64,000 nucleotides of DNA from Lanius collurio. Lineage: Eukaryota > Chordata > Aves > Passeriformes > Laniidae. The position numbers were made by a program, and so were the translations under genes. The notes beneath the pieces were generated by a model. The model saw nothing but the letters and a program-made list of their open reading frames with translations. It was not told the DNA's origin and ran no database searches. Positions 23,006 to 34,470 of this stretch are shown one piece after another. The stretch lies in assembly GCA_020086605.1 (NCBI GenBank), contig JACBWW010000048.1:1719680-1783679 (forward strand), read 5' to 3'. The stretch's first letter is position 1. Each line of letters begins with the position of its first letter.

Positions 23006-26000
23006 CTGCAAGAAGAACACAGACACAGGCAGTGTGCTGACCACAGGGCATGCAATGAACAAGGACAGGTACTGTAAGCTTACACTCTCTGGGAGCTGGG
23101 AACACAATGTAACATCTTTTTGCAATGATCCTTTGCATGGAAGTCAAGAGGATCGGGCAGTTCCATACATGAATTTTTTAATTTTAGACATTAAAGAATT
23201 TTTGCTCTTTCTGCCATTTAACTTCAACATTTTCTTCAGTATTGCATCAGTCTTGGCACATAAACTGAGAACGGCATGGACTTTGCAGTCACTCCTCTCT
23301 GAACTATGATTATGGAGTTCCTGTGTTCCTTGAAGACCAGGCTCTTGGTAACAGCTTTCTTGACTTTCCAACATTTATTTCACTCTTTAATTGCATGGAA
23401 ATTTCGAGCTGCTTACTAGGTATCATGTGAGACGGGCTTCTCAAATCCTCTATATTCAATAGCAACACTTGCATTTTCACCAGTGGCAAAGCTCCTGGCA
23501 GTATCTTTCCCCCTGCCCACTGCTAATGTGTAGCTATCCTCGAGGCTGTACAGTCAGTGGCAGTGAAATTGGCAGGAGGAATGCACAATATTTGTGAAAT
23601 GTACCATCTTGAGTTTTGGAATAAACCAAATGCATTTTCTGAATTCAAAGACTTCCAAGTTCTCTGGCAGGAAAGAGGGAAAGCTGATCTCAAGGAGCTG
23701 TGAGTTCTCCAAAATATGTATTTCGGGTCATTGCTTCTCCTTTTGTCTGACACTTCTTGAATCAAAGCATGTTAAGATCTGTGATCTATTGCAGTGAGCT
23801 CTGGGTTTCATGGCAGAGCTGACCAATGTCAGAGCTTGTCTGCTTGTTACGTTAATACTGGTGGGTCTTTCTATGAATGCCATTTGCTTTCCATCTTAAA
23901 AGGTCTTTTCCTGACAGAGCAGAAAGTGAAACATTTTGGCCTCATGTCAGACATGTTGAAATAATGTATTAAACACTGGAGTAAAAACTGTATTGTTGCT
24001 CTCTGATTTTACCTAACAAATGCTCTCAGCAACTAAGATGCAGTTATCAGTCACTCATGCAGACACACACGGTATGAAGAGGATTGCCTGCTACGACTTG
24101 GGACATGGCCAGAGCACATCTGACCTCTCTAGTGCAGCATTCCCACTGTCACCATATCCATGGATCAGTAAATGGTACATTTCACATATGTATCCCAAGA
24201 AAATTCTACTGCAGGGATGTGGAGAACTTAAAGATTTGCCAAGACAAGGACAAAAACGTATTTATCCTCCTCATCCCCACCAAAATGAATTGTAAAATAA
24301 GTATTTGAAAGTAATAGATGATTTCCACTTTATTTAATTAGAAAGGTAGCATTGAATAATTTTTTTACAGTATTCCAACCATTTTGTTCCTCTGAATTAC
24401 TTTAATAAGGATATCATATATCTACCAATAAAACTTCCATTTATCACATTTTTGCTGGGGGGGAAGAGGAAACATCATAAATGTGATGCTACAGAAGGCA
24501 AACTTGGGAAAGAGTTGTTTAAATTTAGGACAAGCCACTCATCTCTACATATTCTTGTATGGTGCCCCTGGGACATCCTTCACATTTTTTTTATGTGCTT
24601 TGTCCCTTCCCATTATTATTCCTCCACAAAACACTATTTCTTTGCTTCCCAAAACTCCACCAAGGGACAGATTCTTGAGTGGCCTATGGAAGATATCTCA
24701 AACTACTCAATCACACCCATCTGACTTCTCCCAATTTAGCTATTATAAAACCAAAATTGTTCAGACAAGCTTTGTTTATACTAAGTACATTATTCAGACT
24801 TCAGATGGAAAGATCTTGGCCCTTCACCATCCACTATAGACTTCTGCTTTCAGGTTTGGAAATGCCATCTTCATCCCCCAAATCATAACAAAAATAGGAG
24901 TTGTTAGAAAGGTACATTATTTTCTCCTCTCCTTTTCTTTGCTCCAGCCACACTGTTGTGACTTTCTTCTCAGTATCAAATATAATTTAGTCATACTAAG
25001 CCTGACCTGTCACAGACTCCTATTGCTGTGTCTGTATACCTGCTAGAGACTTGAAAAATTGCTCACAAGCAAGACTAGTGACATTTGAAAGAAATGGCAT
25101 TCAGTCATCAGCAGATTCAAATTAAGATATGACACTTATCATAGATACAGTATTTATTATTAAAAATTGAATGCATCTTCCTGAGCCCTTTAAATACATT
25201 TAGGGGAAAAAGCCATTTCAAGCCTTTAATAAAAATCACATTTAAGAGAGGCAGATCTGAATGTATATCATTAATATTTCAAAAATTAAATCCCAAGTCT
25301 TTTAGATGCAGCTCTTCTATCTAGTGTGCAAGCTATTTCTAAAAACAGTAGGAGAAAAATGTGTGTGTATGTATGTATGTGGTTGCTTGTGCAATTGAAT
25401 GATATACTGTCACGACTTTGTTAAAGAAAAATGTCACATCTCTTTAATGCACACCTGTTCTTATCTACTATTCATATTTCCCTACAGCATGTTGACATTG
25501 CAGTTCCTTCTTTCACAGCAGACTGACACCTTTCTGTTTGCAAATAAGTAAAGAAACATTTTATATATCATTCTGAAATCGTTCAGTTATCATGGTCTTG
25601 GAAAAAAGGGAAGGATTCTAGCTGGCTCCCTTACTTTCTCCCAGGGCAATGTTGCTGTAAAAAATCTACACTCCACAGCTTTCACCAGCTCAACTCCTGC
25701 TGAAATAGAGCTACCTCAGCTTAAATTACAACAGAAACTGTATTGTTAAGAGTGACTAAGGGATGATAGTATTTGAGAGATAGTTCACAAATGCACCTGG
25801 GTGATGTTGCAAGATAAGGCCACGGCCAATGAAGTGGCTGAGACAGCTCAGGGAATCTGTCTCTGTATACTTATGAATTCTGCTTGATTTTCTGAACTTC
25901 ACCTCTGACCAAAACCTTCAGCGTGAATTAAATCTTTCATTTTATGGACAAAAGCAGCCAGAGCCAGAGAGACTGAACAAGACCATTAACATTTGAATAA

Positions 26001-27171
26001 CCTTGTCTTGCTAGAGCAGGAGATACTGGTAGCTGTTAATAACCTTCTGCCTAAATCCTGGCAGAGGTCAGACAGAAAAACATTGAGGTGTTCAGAGCAT
26101 TAGGAACTGTCTTTTATGAAGACATGGTCTCTTACATTTTGTTTAATAGCTGGAAGATTTAGCAGGAGACAAAACATCAGGCAGCCAGTACTTCTCAGGT
26201 CCTTCGTACTTCAGTAAGATGTGAAAGGCTTTCACTTAGAGCATATGAGTACGGTTTTCAAATATCCATATATTTGGAACTTTTGCATTAATTTAATATT
26301 TAAAGACATTAATTTTCTGTGGTGTCATAGTGCTTTTCCCTCTGCTTAGTTCTCAGCTGTAAACTAGTAAGGCCCAAAGGTATGTGTGAGCTATCAGTGG
26401 AACTCAGTGATGCTTGGCACTGGCCTTGGGGCAAACATCTGAGGTTCCAGGGCGAGAGCCTGACTCCCAGAACTAAGCTGAGGAGCTAGATAGGGTGATG
26501 ATAACCCTTTCTTCTGTATTAACACTGGGAAACATTGTCTCCTGTTGCCCTTTGTGTGCCTAAGTCTCATACTCAAACACTGCAGAGGTCTTCAAAACTA
26601 TTACTGAAATATTGTCTCATGCCAGGTACATCCCTGTCCTGTGCCAGTGGACTTTTACAAAACCAACTAGCTGAGCAATCTTGCACCTGGGTTCATACTT
26701 CAGCTTTAGCAGGTTTCTCAAAATGTGACTGAGAGAGCCCTGATCCTCTACTGAGGGAAAGTGAAAGAAGTTTACATGCAGTTTATCTAGGGTGTCATGC
26801 TCTAAGTCCTGTACTAAGTACAGTGTAAGTATTCACACAATTGAAACACTGAACAGAAGGAGCTAGAGGTATTCCCACCCAACAGCAGCCATTAATCAAA
26901 GTTAAGACATCTTCCTGGGAAACGGGAAAACAGTCTTTAAACTGAGTCCAAATGTAAGCAGGAAAAATAAGGGTCTGAATTTAAATCTCCAGGCTCCAAG
27001 GTTAGTCCATCCCTAAGGAAAAGTGAGTTACTGGATCTATGCATTCTGTGTTTCCTTTTAGAAAAGTCTATCCTGAGTTATAAAGCAAGAAAATAATTAA
27101 ATATTTAGCATAGTGAGTGAAGACTGATCATTTTTTTCAGTCCAGAGTTCAAAGGCTTTTCCTCAAAGATT
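23006..27171. other. Unique noncoding DNA
   Basis: No gene or repeat identified with confidence. Short minus frames at 23144-23374 and 23523-23765 follow the possible exon region but lie in different frames and have no clear splice links. There is a small GTAT/GTGT run near 25360-25385. Around 25800-25880 the sequence ggccaatgaagtggctgaga has a repeat-like feel that I could not place. Confidence 0.45.
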
Positions 27172-27240
27172 CTTATTGGCTATTTTGGTTGGACTTGATG
27201 ATCTTGCAGATCTTTTCCAACCTTAACAATTCTATGATTT
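27172..27240 (+). mobile_element. CR1 LINE 3' tip
   Basis: ttggttggacttgatgatct, then 'tgcagatcttttccaaccttaacaattctatgatttta', is the extreme 3' end of CR1 in sense orientation, ending in the ATTCTATGATT type tail. Only about 65 bases are kept. It is the only avian-type CR1 copy in the window on the plus strand. Confidence 0.85.
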
Positions 27241-27839
27241 TACATGTGTCCCTGGTTAGAATGAAATTTTGTTGTGCTGGGGATATTCCAATGGCTTATA
27301 AAAGAGGTTCATAAGAAATTAACAAAAGCAGACATATCACTAGACTGTGACTTAAATATCATCAGTTTGACTGCTAGCTTCAGCAAAGATTTTTTACATG
27401 ATCTCAAAAAAAATCTATTTTCAATATAAAACAATACCTGTATTAGTAAACAGAGTGTCAGCAAAGCTGGGGCAAAATCATTACTCCAGGCTGATTCAGG
27501 ATTTGCCCTTTTATCCTTACGAAAAAACAGGCAGGTGGGATTTCACTTGAGGATGAGCCAAAAGCAGAGTAATACCAGTTTTAAATACCCTGAGATGATG
27601 TAGCAGTCCTGTCATAAAAGTCTGGGCCAAAGTCTTGTTTTCTCCCACTCGTGTGTGAGGAGAACATTTACAATTGGGATATCACATCTCAGTGGATTCC
27701 CATATATGTCACTCTAATGCCAATAGAAGAGGGTCCTGATTATAAACACTGACATAAAGAAAAACAGTTAGGCTGAGATAGCTTTGGTGATTATTTTCAG
27801 AGATAATTCAGTAACAATTACAGGATTTTTTTTTCAGGG
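27241..27839. other. Unique noncoding DNA
   Basis: No feature recognised. Confidence 0.45.
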
Positions 27840-28220
27840 GACATGGTTTCATGAGAATGAAACCAGAACAAGAGTGTAGTGTCCGAAGATGTTTATTACT
27901 CCATAGTAGTTTCTAGGAAGCAAGGGCAAGGCACTCTTTAAGAGTCCTCAACAGAGACTTGGAGGTTTTGTGTTTAAGGGAGGGAAGATTCAAGCTTAAA
28001 GGACAATGACATAGTAAATGTAGACGCTGACAGCAAGATGATTAAGGGGTGAAATTTGATAGATTTAACAAATCTTAAATGGGATTAGTTGGCAGATCCT
28101 GAAGATTTGCCTGCTACTTTCCTTTCTAATCCTAGGATTAGAAATACTGGTAAGCCAGTTCCAGTGGTCTTAGTAATGCTACCAGGTCTGCATCATGTCC
28201 AAGTTATACTGAAATCTAGA
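27840..28220 (-). mobile_element. Possible LTR fragment, minus orientation
   Basis: On the minus strand there is AATAAA (27897-27892) followed by acatcttcggacactacact, a layout like the end of R and start of U5. The upstream part is repeat-like (reverse complement of caagggcaaggcactcttta). There is only a weak TATA-like word (cttaaacac) further upstream. Termini are not identified, so both the call and the borders are tentative. Confidence 0.25.
27845..27866. repeat. Short perfect inverted repeat
   Basis: TGGTTTCAT and ATGAAACCA flank a 4-base loop GAGA. It lies near the U5-side edge of the possible LTR and could fold into a small hairpin. Confidence 0.6.
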
Positions 28221-31200
28221 CCTTGGTCACTTAATTAAATCAAGAAATTAAGTACCATATGGAGAAATTGAAGAAAGAACAGAGAGAGATTAGAAGGGTG
28301 TGATGCACACTCTTTTGGAAAAATAAATGTGTTTTCAAATTACTGTACATAACATAAACAGAGCATTTATAAACACTATTGTGGTACATTTTTTTAAGAG
28401 CTCCCATTGCCCTCATTTGGAATATTTTAAGAGTTTTCATTTGTTATTTGGATATGTGTATGTGTGATATGATTCCACACAAGCATCTTAGTGAGTACTT
28501 TCCTGCTCCTTCGAAAAAGGAATGAGGAAACTATTTTTAAAATTAAATTTCACTGAAAAATAAATAATGCAGCCAAAGGTGAGTGAGTGATTCACAGGGG
28601 AAAAAATGGTTGAAATGTTTTCCCTTTTATTCTTGCTGTTGGAGACTAGATTTCATAACAAGCCTCAGGTTTATTGTCATTCAAAATTACTTGTGAATTT
28701 GTTTTGGACTGCTGAGCCTTTGAATAGGTTTTGATATTTTTTACTCATCTGACAGTGAGAGGAAAGATTTTGCATATGTTCCAGTGTGGTAGAGTGAGGC
28801 ATAAAAGCTTCTTGTTACTGTGAGCACATTTTATTTTCCATATGGAACTTGGGGAAAAAAACTTGTTATCAGACATGAAACAACAGATGATGACTCCATA
28901 GTCAGCCTGCTGTTTTTTATGAATGAGACAGTCATGATGCAAACACACCAACCAGAGGAAGAGCCAAAGCAATTGCATTAGGATTATGATATAAGGTCTT
29001 GCTTCCATTAATGAACATAACAGAGGGTAGAGGAGGTAGTAATGGGTAGAAATCTGGGCTACTGGGAAAGCAGCGCTGGCCATATATTTACCAATTATTT
29101 TACAAGTAGACCAGAGACTGATACCTGGGACAATGGCATTGGATGGTTTGCACCCGCCCTCCTTAAGCACGTTTGTCTTAGTGAAAACTAAACTGAGTGG
29201 CAGAAAACAGAAGAAGGGAGCAAGCTGGGGATGATCTCAGGCCCATTGCTTGACATGGGTGCCTTGTCCTCTTACTTAGCAATACAAGTGTTCCCTTTAG
29301 ATCATAACTGGAAGACATAAGGCATAGGAAGTCCTGAGAAGGAAGCACCAAAATGAAAATATTATCTTTTTGTTGTGTCTGAGAGATTAATAATGTATCT
29401 GTAAATGAACATTGTAAATGAGAACCTCTTATACAGAGACCGATAATGTAAAATGTAATCTGCCATGCTGAGATTCAGGTTGTGGTATTTTGCATTTCTG
29501 GACCTCATTTTGGGTACTTTTAAGCAACCATTTACAGGAAACAAAATATTGGGAGCAAGGGAGAAAATTGAGGGTGACTCAATATGAAAAATTTTAGTTG
29601 AGAGTTGGCTGTTAAAAAGAGTTTCTCACGTTTAAAGCCTACAAGTCCCAGGTTATGACCCTGGTTTGGAAAGTTATGCCATCTGTAAAGCTCTATCAGC
29701 TCTTTCCATTTCTTTCCACCTCTTTATCCCTTCCCATATATACTATTCCTTTTCATCCAGCTTTCTAGCAGATAGAAGGATAAGGAAGGAAGTGTCAGAG
29801 CTAGAATGTTTTTTGTACCATGCACTACACAGCATGGCTACCATAACTCCCCACAGAGCACAACAGGGAAACACAGTTTTTCAAACACAGATAAATGAGG
29901 ATGATTATTGCCAAAGAAGATATGAATGCCTAGAACTTTTTAAATTATTTCCCTGTGTGGATTCCATTAGTGATCAGTAAAGATGCCATGTCTTACCCCA
30001 CAGTATAAGTGACATAGCACTAAAAAAAAACAGGGACTAGGATACACTGGAATAGAAATGTCTTGCCTCCTCTTTGAGGTAGTGTTAGCCAGCTGACGTG
30101 GGGTGTCCACATAAGGATTAAGTGTGAACTAGCTAGTGAGCTGGAAATAGACCATCCTTCAGGTGAATTGAGTGTCTCTGACAGAGCAGATTTGTGTTGT
30201 AGCTGCTTACAATATTTGCAATTCATATTATGCAGGCCAGTGCAAATTGTAAAGCACATCTTGTACAATCAACCTGTAATCAAAATTCACTTCCACAGAC
30301 AATCTAAGCATTTCAGCTAAAAACATACTTTTCAGAGTGTTCTTGATAGTGAATTCTAAGCATTAAATTACAGCAGCAAACTTCCATAAAATGGTGTTCA
30401 TTATGTTTGTATCCTAATTTAATTACTATTCATCTGAAGTATTTTTTGCTATTTGCTTGGCTACGATATCCAATCATTTTACACTGTTATACATTTTAGT
30501 TTGTACTTTATAATCTGGCAAGGATAGCAGGATTAAGTAGTCCATCTAACAAGGAGATAGATGCACTCTTCATTTCTGTATCATAAAAGCTTTAAAAAAG
30601 AATTAATACAAACGGGCAAAAAAGGAAGAGACCCTTGAATGTAAAATAATACAAGAATCATTCATGATTTTGTATTATGATATTATACAGATTTTGAATA
30701 TTAAATATTTCAATTAAATCAGTGACAAGGCTCAACTCTCCTGTACTATATAATTCTGCACTGAACCACTTCTGTAAATCAGCACAGTGTGATTATACAT
30801 AACTGTTTTAAACCTCATATTCACTTCAAGAATATTCCTTCACTGATTTAGCTTCAGACATGTACTCAAAGCAACAATTTTATACCCTTATCATAAGTTC
30901 TCAGTCTGATATATTCAGTGCATTGTAACCATATTTATTTTGTATTTTAATGCTCAGCATCAGTCATAATAGTTTCATTTGGAATTTGAACAGGAGACAC
31001 ACATTCCCGATAGGATTCCATTGTTGGTTAATATTACTGTTCCTTTAAAATAAAACAATACCCTGCTGTCTTTGTGTTTATTCAATGTGAAAGCCCAGCC
31101 TTCCAAAAGATAGGTTATACCAATGTGAGAATACATCTTTTCATCCTTAGGGTTTGGAGGCTGAACCTTAGAGCTGCCAGACAGATTTGGAAAATTTGAT

Positions 31201-32173
31201 CTCACTGCTTAAGGCTGTGAGCCACAGGATGCTCATCACCTGAGCCATCAGGAATTTACCTACACAGGTCAGCTGGTAGGAGCCTGCATGGACAAGAACA
31301 CTGATCATTAATGTCACCCCAGAGATGTGAGAGACTTCCTTGCTGACAGAAATAGATTCCACTAGCACCAAAAGCATTCTTAACTGATAGGAGAACTGAG
31401 ATTTGTAGTATGTCACAGGGACAGCAGATCAAGTTTAAATAGAATACAGTGGTGTCAGATTATTTAATAAAATAACTACTGAAATAAACCACAAAGATGT
31501 CACAGGGTCTGGATGTCAAAATAAATTTAAAGCACATCAAACTGATTCATGAGTTACTCATACTTTTTAAAAAAGTTCAAATAGAAAGTTTTTACGTCCT
31601 TTAGAAGTTTATAAAAGTGATAGATGAGCAAAGGAGTTTTGTCAACAGGTCATCAATTGCTTGATTGTATTATGACTAACATTCAAAAACCCTTTTAAAC
31701 TGAGCAGATCAGTTCAAAAATCTACTTCCATATCAGCAAAACAGAAAGAGACCAGAATCAAGGGTGACATAGCTACACAGGACCTTTCTTCAAAAATTTT
31801 TCTGGGTGCTTTTTCAGGTACATACAACCACACTAAGAAGAAAAAAATATAACAGGTTTTGTTTTCCCTTCTGAAATTCACAAAGACAAGGAATTCTCCC
31901 ACTGGCCAACAGCAATAAATGAATTTGGGGTGACCTAGAGGACATAATAAGACATACAAATGTCAGCATCCCCTCAGCCAACATCAGTTTGACTTAAAGA
32001 ATCAACATGGAAAGCTACTGAGGGCTCAGTGATATACAGTCACAACTTGTATACTTCTCACCATCCAACACTGCCTCCAAGAGGGTATCATATCCAGAGA
32101 TGGAGGATGTTGGATGAGAAATAGAGTTCATTAACAAACAGGTGATACTCTCTTAGGTGTTCTATGGTTAAAG
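28221..32173. other. Unique noncoding DNA
   Basis: AT-rich, with no recognised gene. The 141-codon minus frame at 28745-29170 has no domain and no flanking splice sites that I can support. The 104-codon plus frame at 29666-29980 is similarly unsupported. Confidence 0.5.
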
Positions 32174-33362
32174 TGTTGTGGTTTTACCCCATCAACCAAG
32201 CACCATGTGGCCACTCACTCCCTGAGCAGCAGCATCAGAGAATCAGAAAAGTAAAAGTGAGAAAAATCATGGGTTGAGTTAAAGATAATTCAATAGGTAA
32301 AGTGGAACCTGCGCACCCAAGCAAGCTAAATTTTGATTAATTCACTTCCCATGGGCAGGCAGGTGTTCAGCCATCTCCAGGAGAACAGGGCCCCAGCACG
32401 GGTAAAGGTGCATGGAGAAACAAACGTGATCACTCCAAACACATCCCCATTTCCTCCTACTCTCCCCCACACTTAATATTCTGAGGATGAAGTCATATCA
32501 TCTGGAATATCCCTTTGGTCAGTTGGGGTCAACTGTCCCAGCTTTGTCTCGTTCCAACCTCCCAAGTGTTGGAACCCTTGGTCCTGAGAATTTCAGCCTT
32601 TCAGTGCTGACAAGCTGTGATCCTCAGAAATACACTGTATTTGATTCGAAACCCTGGGAAAAGCTCCTGAAATTGTGTGATAACACTGAAGTTTTTGCTG
32701 TGTAATTAAAACTTATATCACTGGGTGGAATAGTAGAAATGTAGAAAATTAGGTTTAGGGGATAGGTAGTAATAGGTTACAATATGGAGGATTCTGGGTG
32801 TGGATTTATGTCTTCTTCATCTTCTTTCTTCTTCATAAATCTGAGTGTTCTTCTATTGGATCAAAAGTCCTGCACTGCAGGCACATGAACAACTAGTAAC
32901 TACATTATAAGTAAAACATAATACTTAGCATTCCTTAATTGGTTAATTTAGACTTTAAGAAGCTTTGGACATTAGAACTCACGGCCATTTTTCCACCTTG
33001 CTAACCTTGGAGGCACTCTGTGCAGCTGTACTACTAATAAGATATAATAAACAACTAAGTTTGAACAAGAATTCTCCATCTCCTGCATCTTAAGTCAAAC
33101 TCTGAGTTAAAGAACTCGAGGTAACAACAAAAAGATAAAAAAAACCCCAAAAATAAGGGCCAGTAATACCCAAGCACCCCCAACTTCCTCACCACTGTGG
33201 CAGTACGAAAAGCAGAGAAGGCCTTGGCTCTGTGTAAGTCCTGCTCAGCAATAACAAAAACAGCTCTGTATTATCAACCCTGTGCTCAGCACAAATGCAA
33301 AACAGAGATCCATACCAGCCACTGTGAAGAAAAGTAACTTTACCCCAGCCAAAACTAGCACT
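32174..33362 (-). mobile_element. Bird ERV LTR (ERVL-like), split by a younger LTR
   Basis: The left end is TGTTGTGGTTTTACCCC at 32174. It is followed by 'aaccaagcaccatgtggcc', 'aatcatgggttgag' and 'ggaatatccctttggtcagt'. After the insertion the element resumes with cacccccaacttcctcacca, 'agcagagaaggccttggctc', 'ctcagcaataacaaaaacag', 'attatcaaccctgtgctcag' and ends '...ccagccaaaactagcac' near 33362. This is a very common bird LTR whose own orientation is minus (its last bases are the complement of the left end). Near-matching ttaaag and ttaagg flank the two ends, compatible with an eroded 5-6-base target duplication. No internal genes adjoin it, so it is a solo LTR. Confidence 0.8.
32567..33168 (+). 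mobile_element. LTR inserted into the older LTR, with 6-base target duplication
   Basis: The older LTR is interrupted at cccaag (32561-32566) and the same six bases recur at 33169-33174, where the older sequence resumes. The insert is 602 bases, starts TGTTGGAACC, and has AATAAA at 33046-33051 in plus orientation. A likely LTR terminus GAGGTAACA ends at 33126, which would pair with TGTT at the left. About 42 A-rich bases lie between that point and the second cccaag and remain unexplained. They may be a variant terminus or a small later insertion. A 6-base duplication fits class II (ERVK-like) integration. The 72-codon frame at 32487-32705 straddles the junction and is not a gene. Confidence 0.7.
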
Positions 33363-34065
33363 TAAGGCCACAGGGCACAGAGAGTTTATGCCATTATTAT
33401 TTACATACTTGTATTATATAAAAGCAATGACACATCAAAGTTTTGTTTCTAGTTGTTCTGCAGCTGTAAACACAGAGGAATGCTGGCCAGTTGCTTCTAA
33501 GAGTGTCAGTGTCATGCTTCACTTAAGAAGAGCATGGATTAAAACTTAGATTACATACAGGTATTATAAATACTATATATTCCAGTTAAATATTCCTAAC
33601 CATTAAAAAAATATCATGCCAAAGGACTCTATGAAGCTTAAAGAAAGCCGCATCATGTTTGCCAAATTTCTGGATGAAATATTTAGACATATCAGTGAAC
33701 AAGAGCATAGAAAACTCAAGTGTAAATAAGAACTGCAATATTAAATGCAGCATTTTGCCTTCCACCTTCCAAGACAAGCATTTTCTCTGTTTTACATAGT
33801 ACCATCTGTGTAGAATATGGAATAATTCCAAAACTTGAGATGTACTGCCCAAAAGGCAGGTAGAAATTTGAATTGTAGATCAGAGTTAAGTGTTAGGTTA
33901 ATTCTTCTGAGAACTCATGTTCAAGATGTACACCAGAGCATCCAGTGGGGATCTGCACATTTAATAATTCCATCTATTCACACACACAAGATCTGCCCAT
34001 GCAAGACATATAGTGACTAATCTGAAACCCAACTGTCCTGTTAAAGTCTGCTTGCTTGGCATGTG
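33363..34065. other. Unique noncoding spacer between LTR copies
   Basis: AT-rich, nothing recognised. Confidence 0.45.
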
Positions 34066-34470
34066 TATTATTAGAATGGTGCCTTGAAGTGGCTACCTGA
34101 AAGCAGGGGTTAGACAAGAATAAGAGAATAAAAGCAGGTATTTATTACCCCTTGGGAGTCTAAAGCCTCCAGGGTCTCCACCCAAGATGGATGCTGGCTC
34201 ACAGGTTCTTCACACTTTTATAATTTTGGTCTATTTGCATATCAGGGTTAATTCTCCAATTATAACTTCAGTTAATGATGTAATTACCCCATGTTTGCTC
34301 CTCCTCTCAAGGTTTTAGTTTACACATTCTGGGACCTGGGACAATCAAGGTGTCCTTGAAGTGCAAACCTAGAGAGGTTTGTTATGTCTAACCAGCAGCT
34401 AACAGGCCACAAGAAACTTCAGTTACACACTAGGCAGTACAGGATTTGAAAAATATAAATGTTGAAAACA
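34066..34470 (-). mobile_element. Bird ERV LTR, minus orientation
   Basis: The plus strand reads ttagaatggtgccttgaagt, then 'gcaggggttagacaaga', 'gaataaaagcaggtatttatt', 'tccacccaagatggatgctgg', 'tttgcatatcagggttaatt' and 'ctccaattataacttcag'. I recognise this as a common bird LTR in reverse complement. On the minus strand TTATAAAAG (about 34223-34215) precedes AATAAA (34146-34141) by about 75 bases, as expected for a promoter and polyA site. The right border is approximate. Confidence 0.65.
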
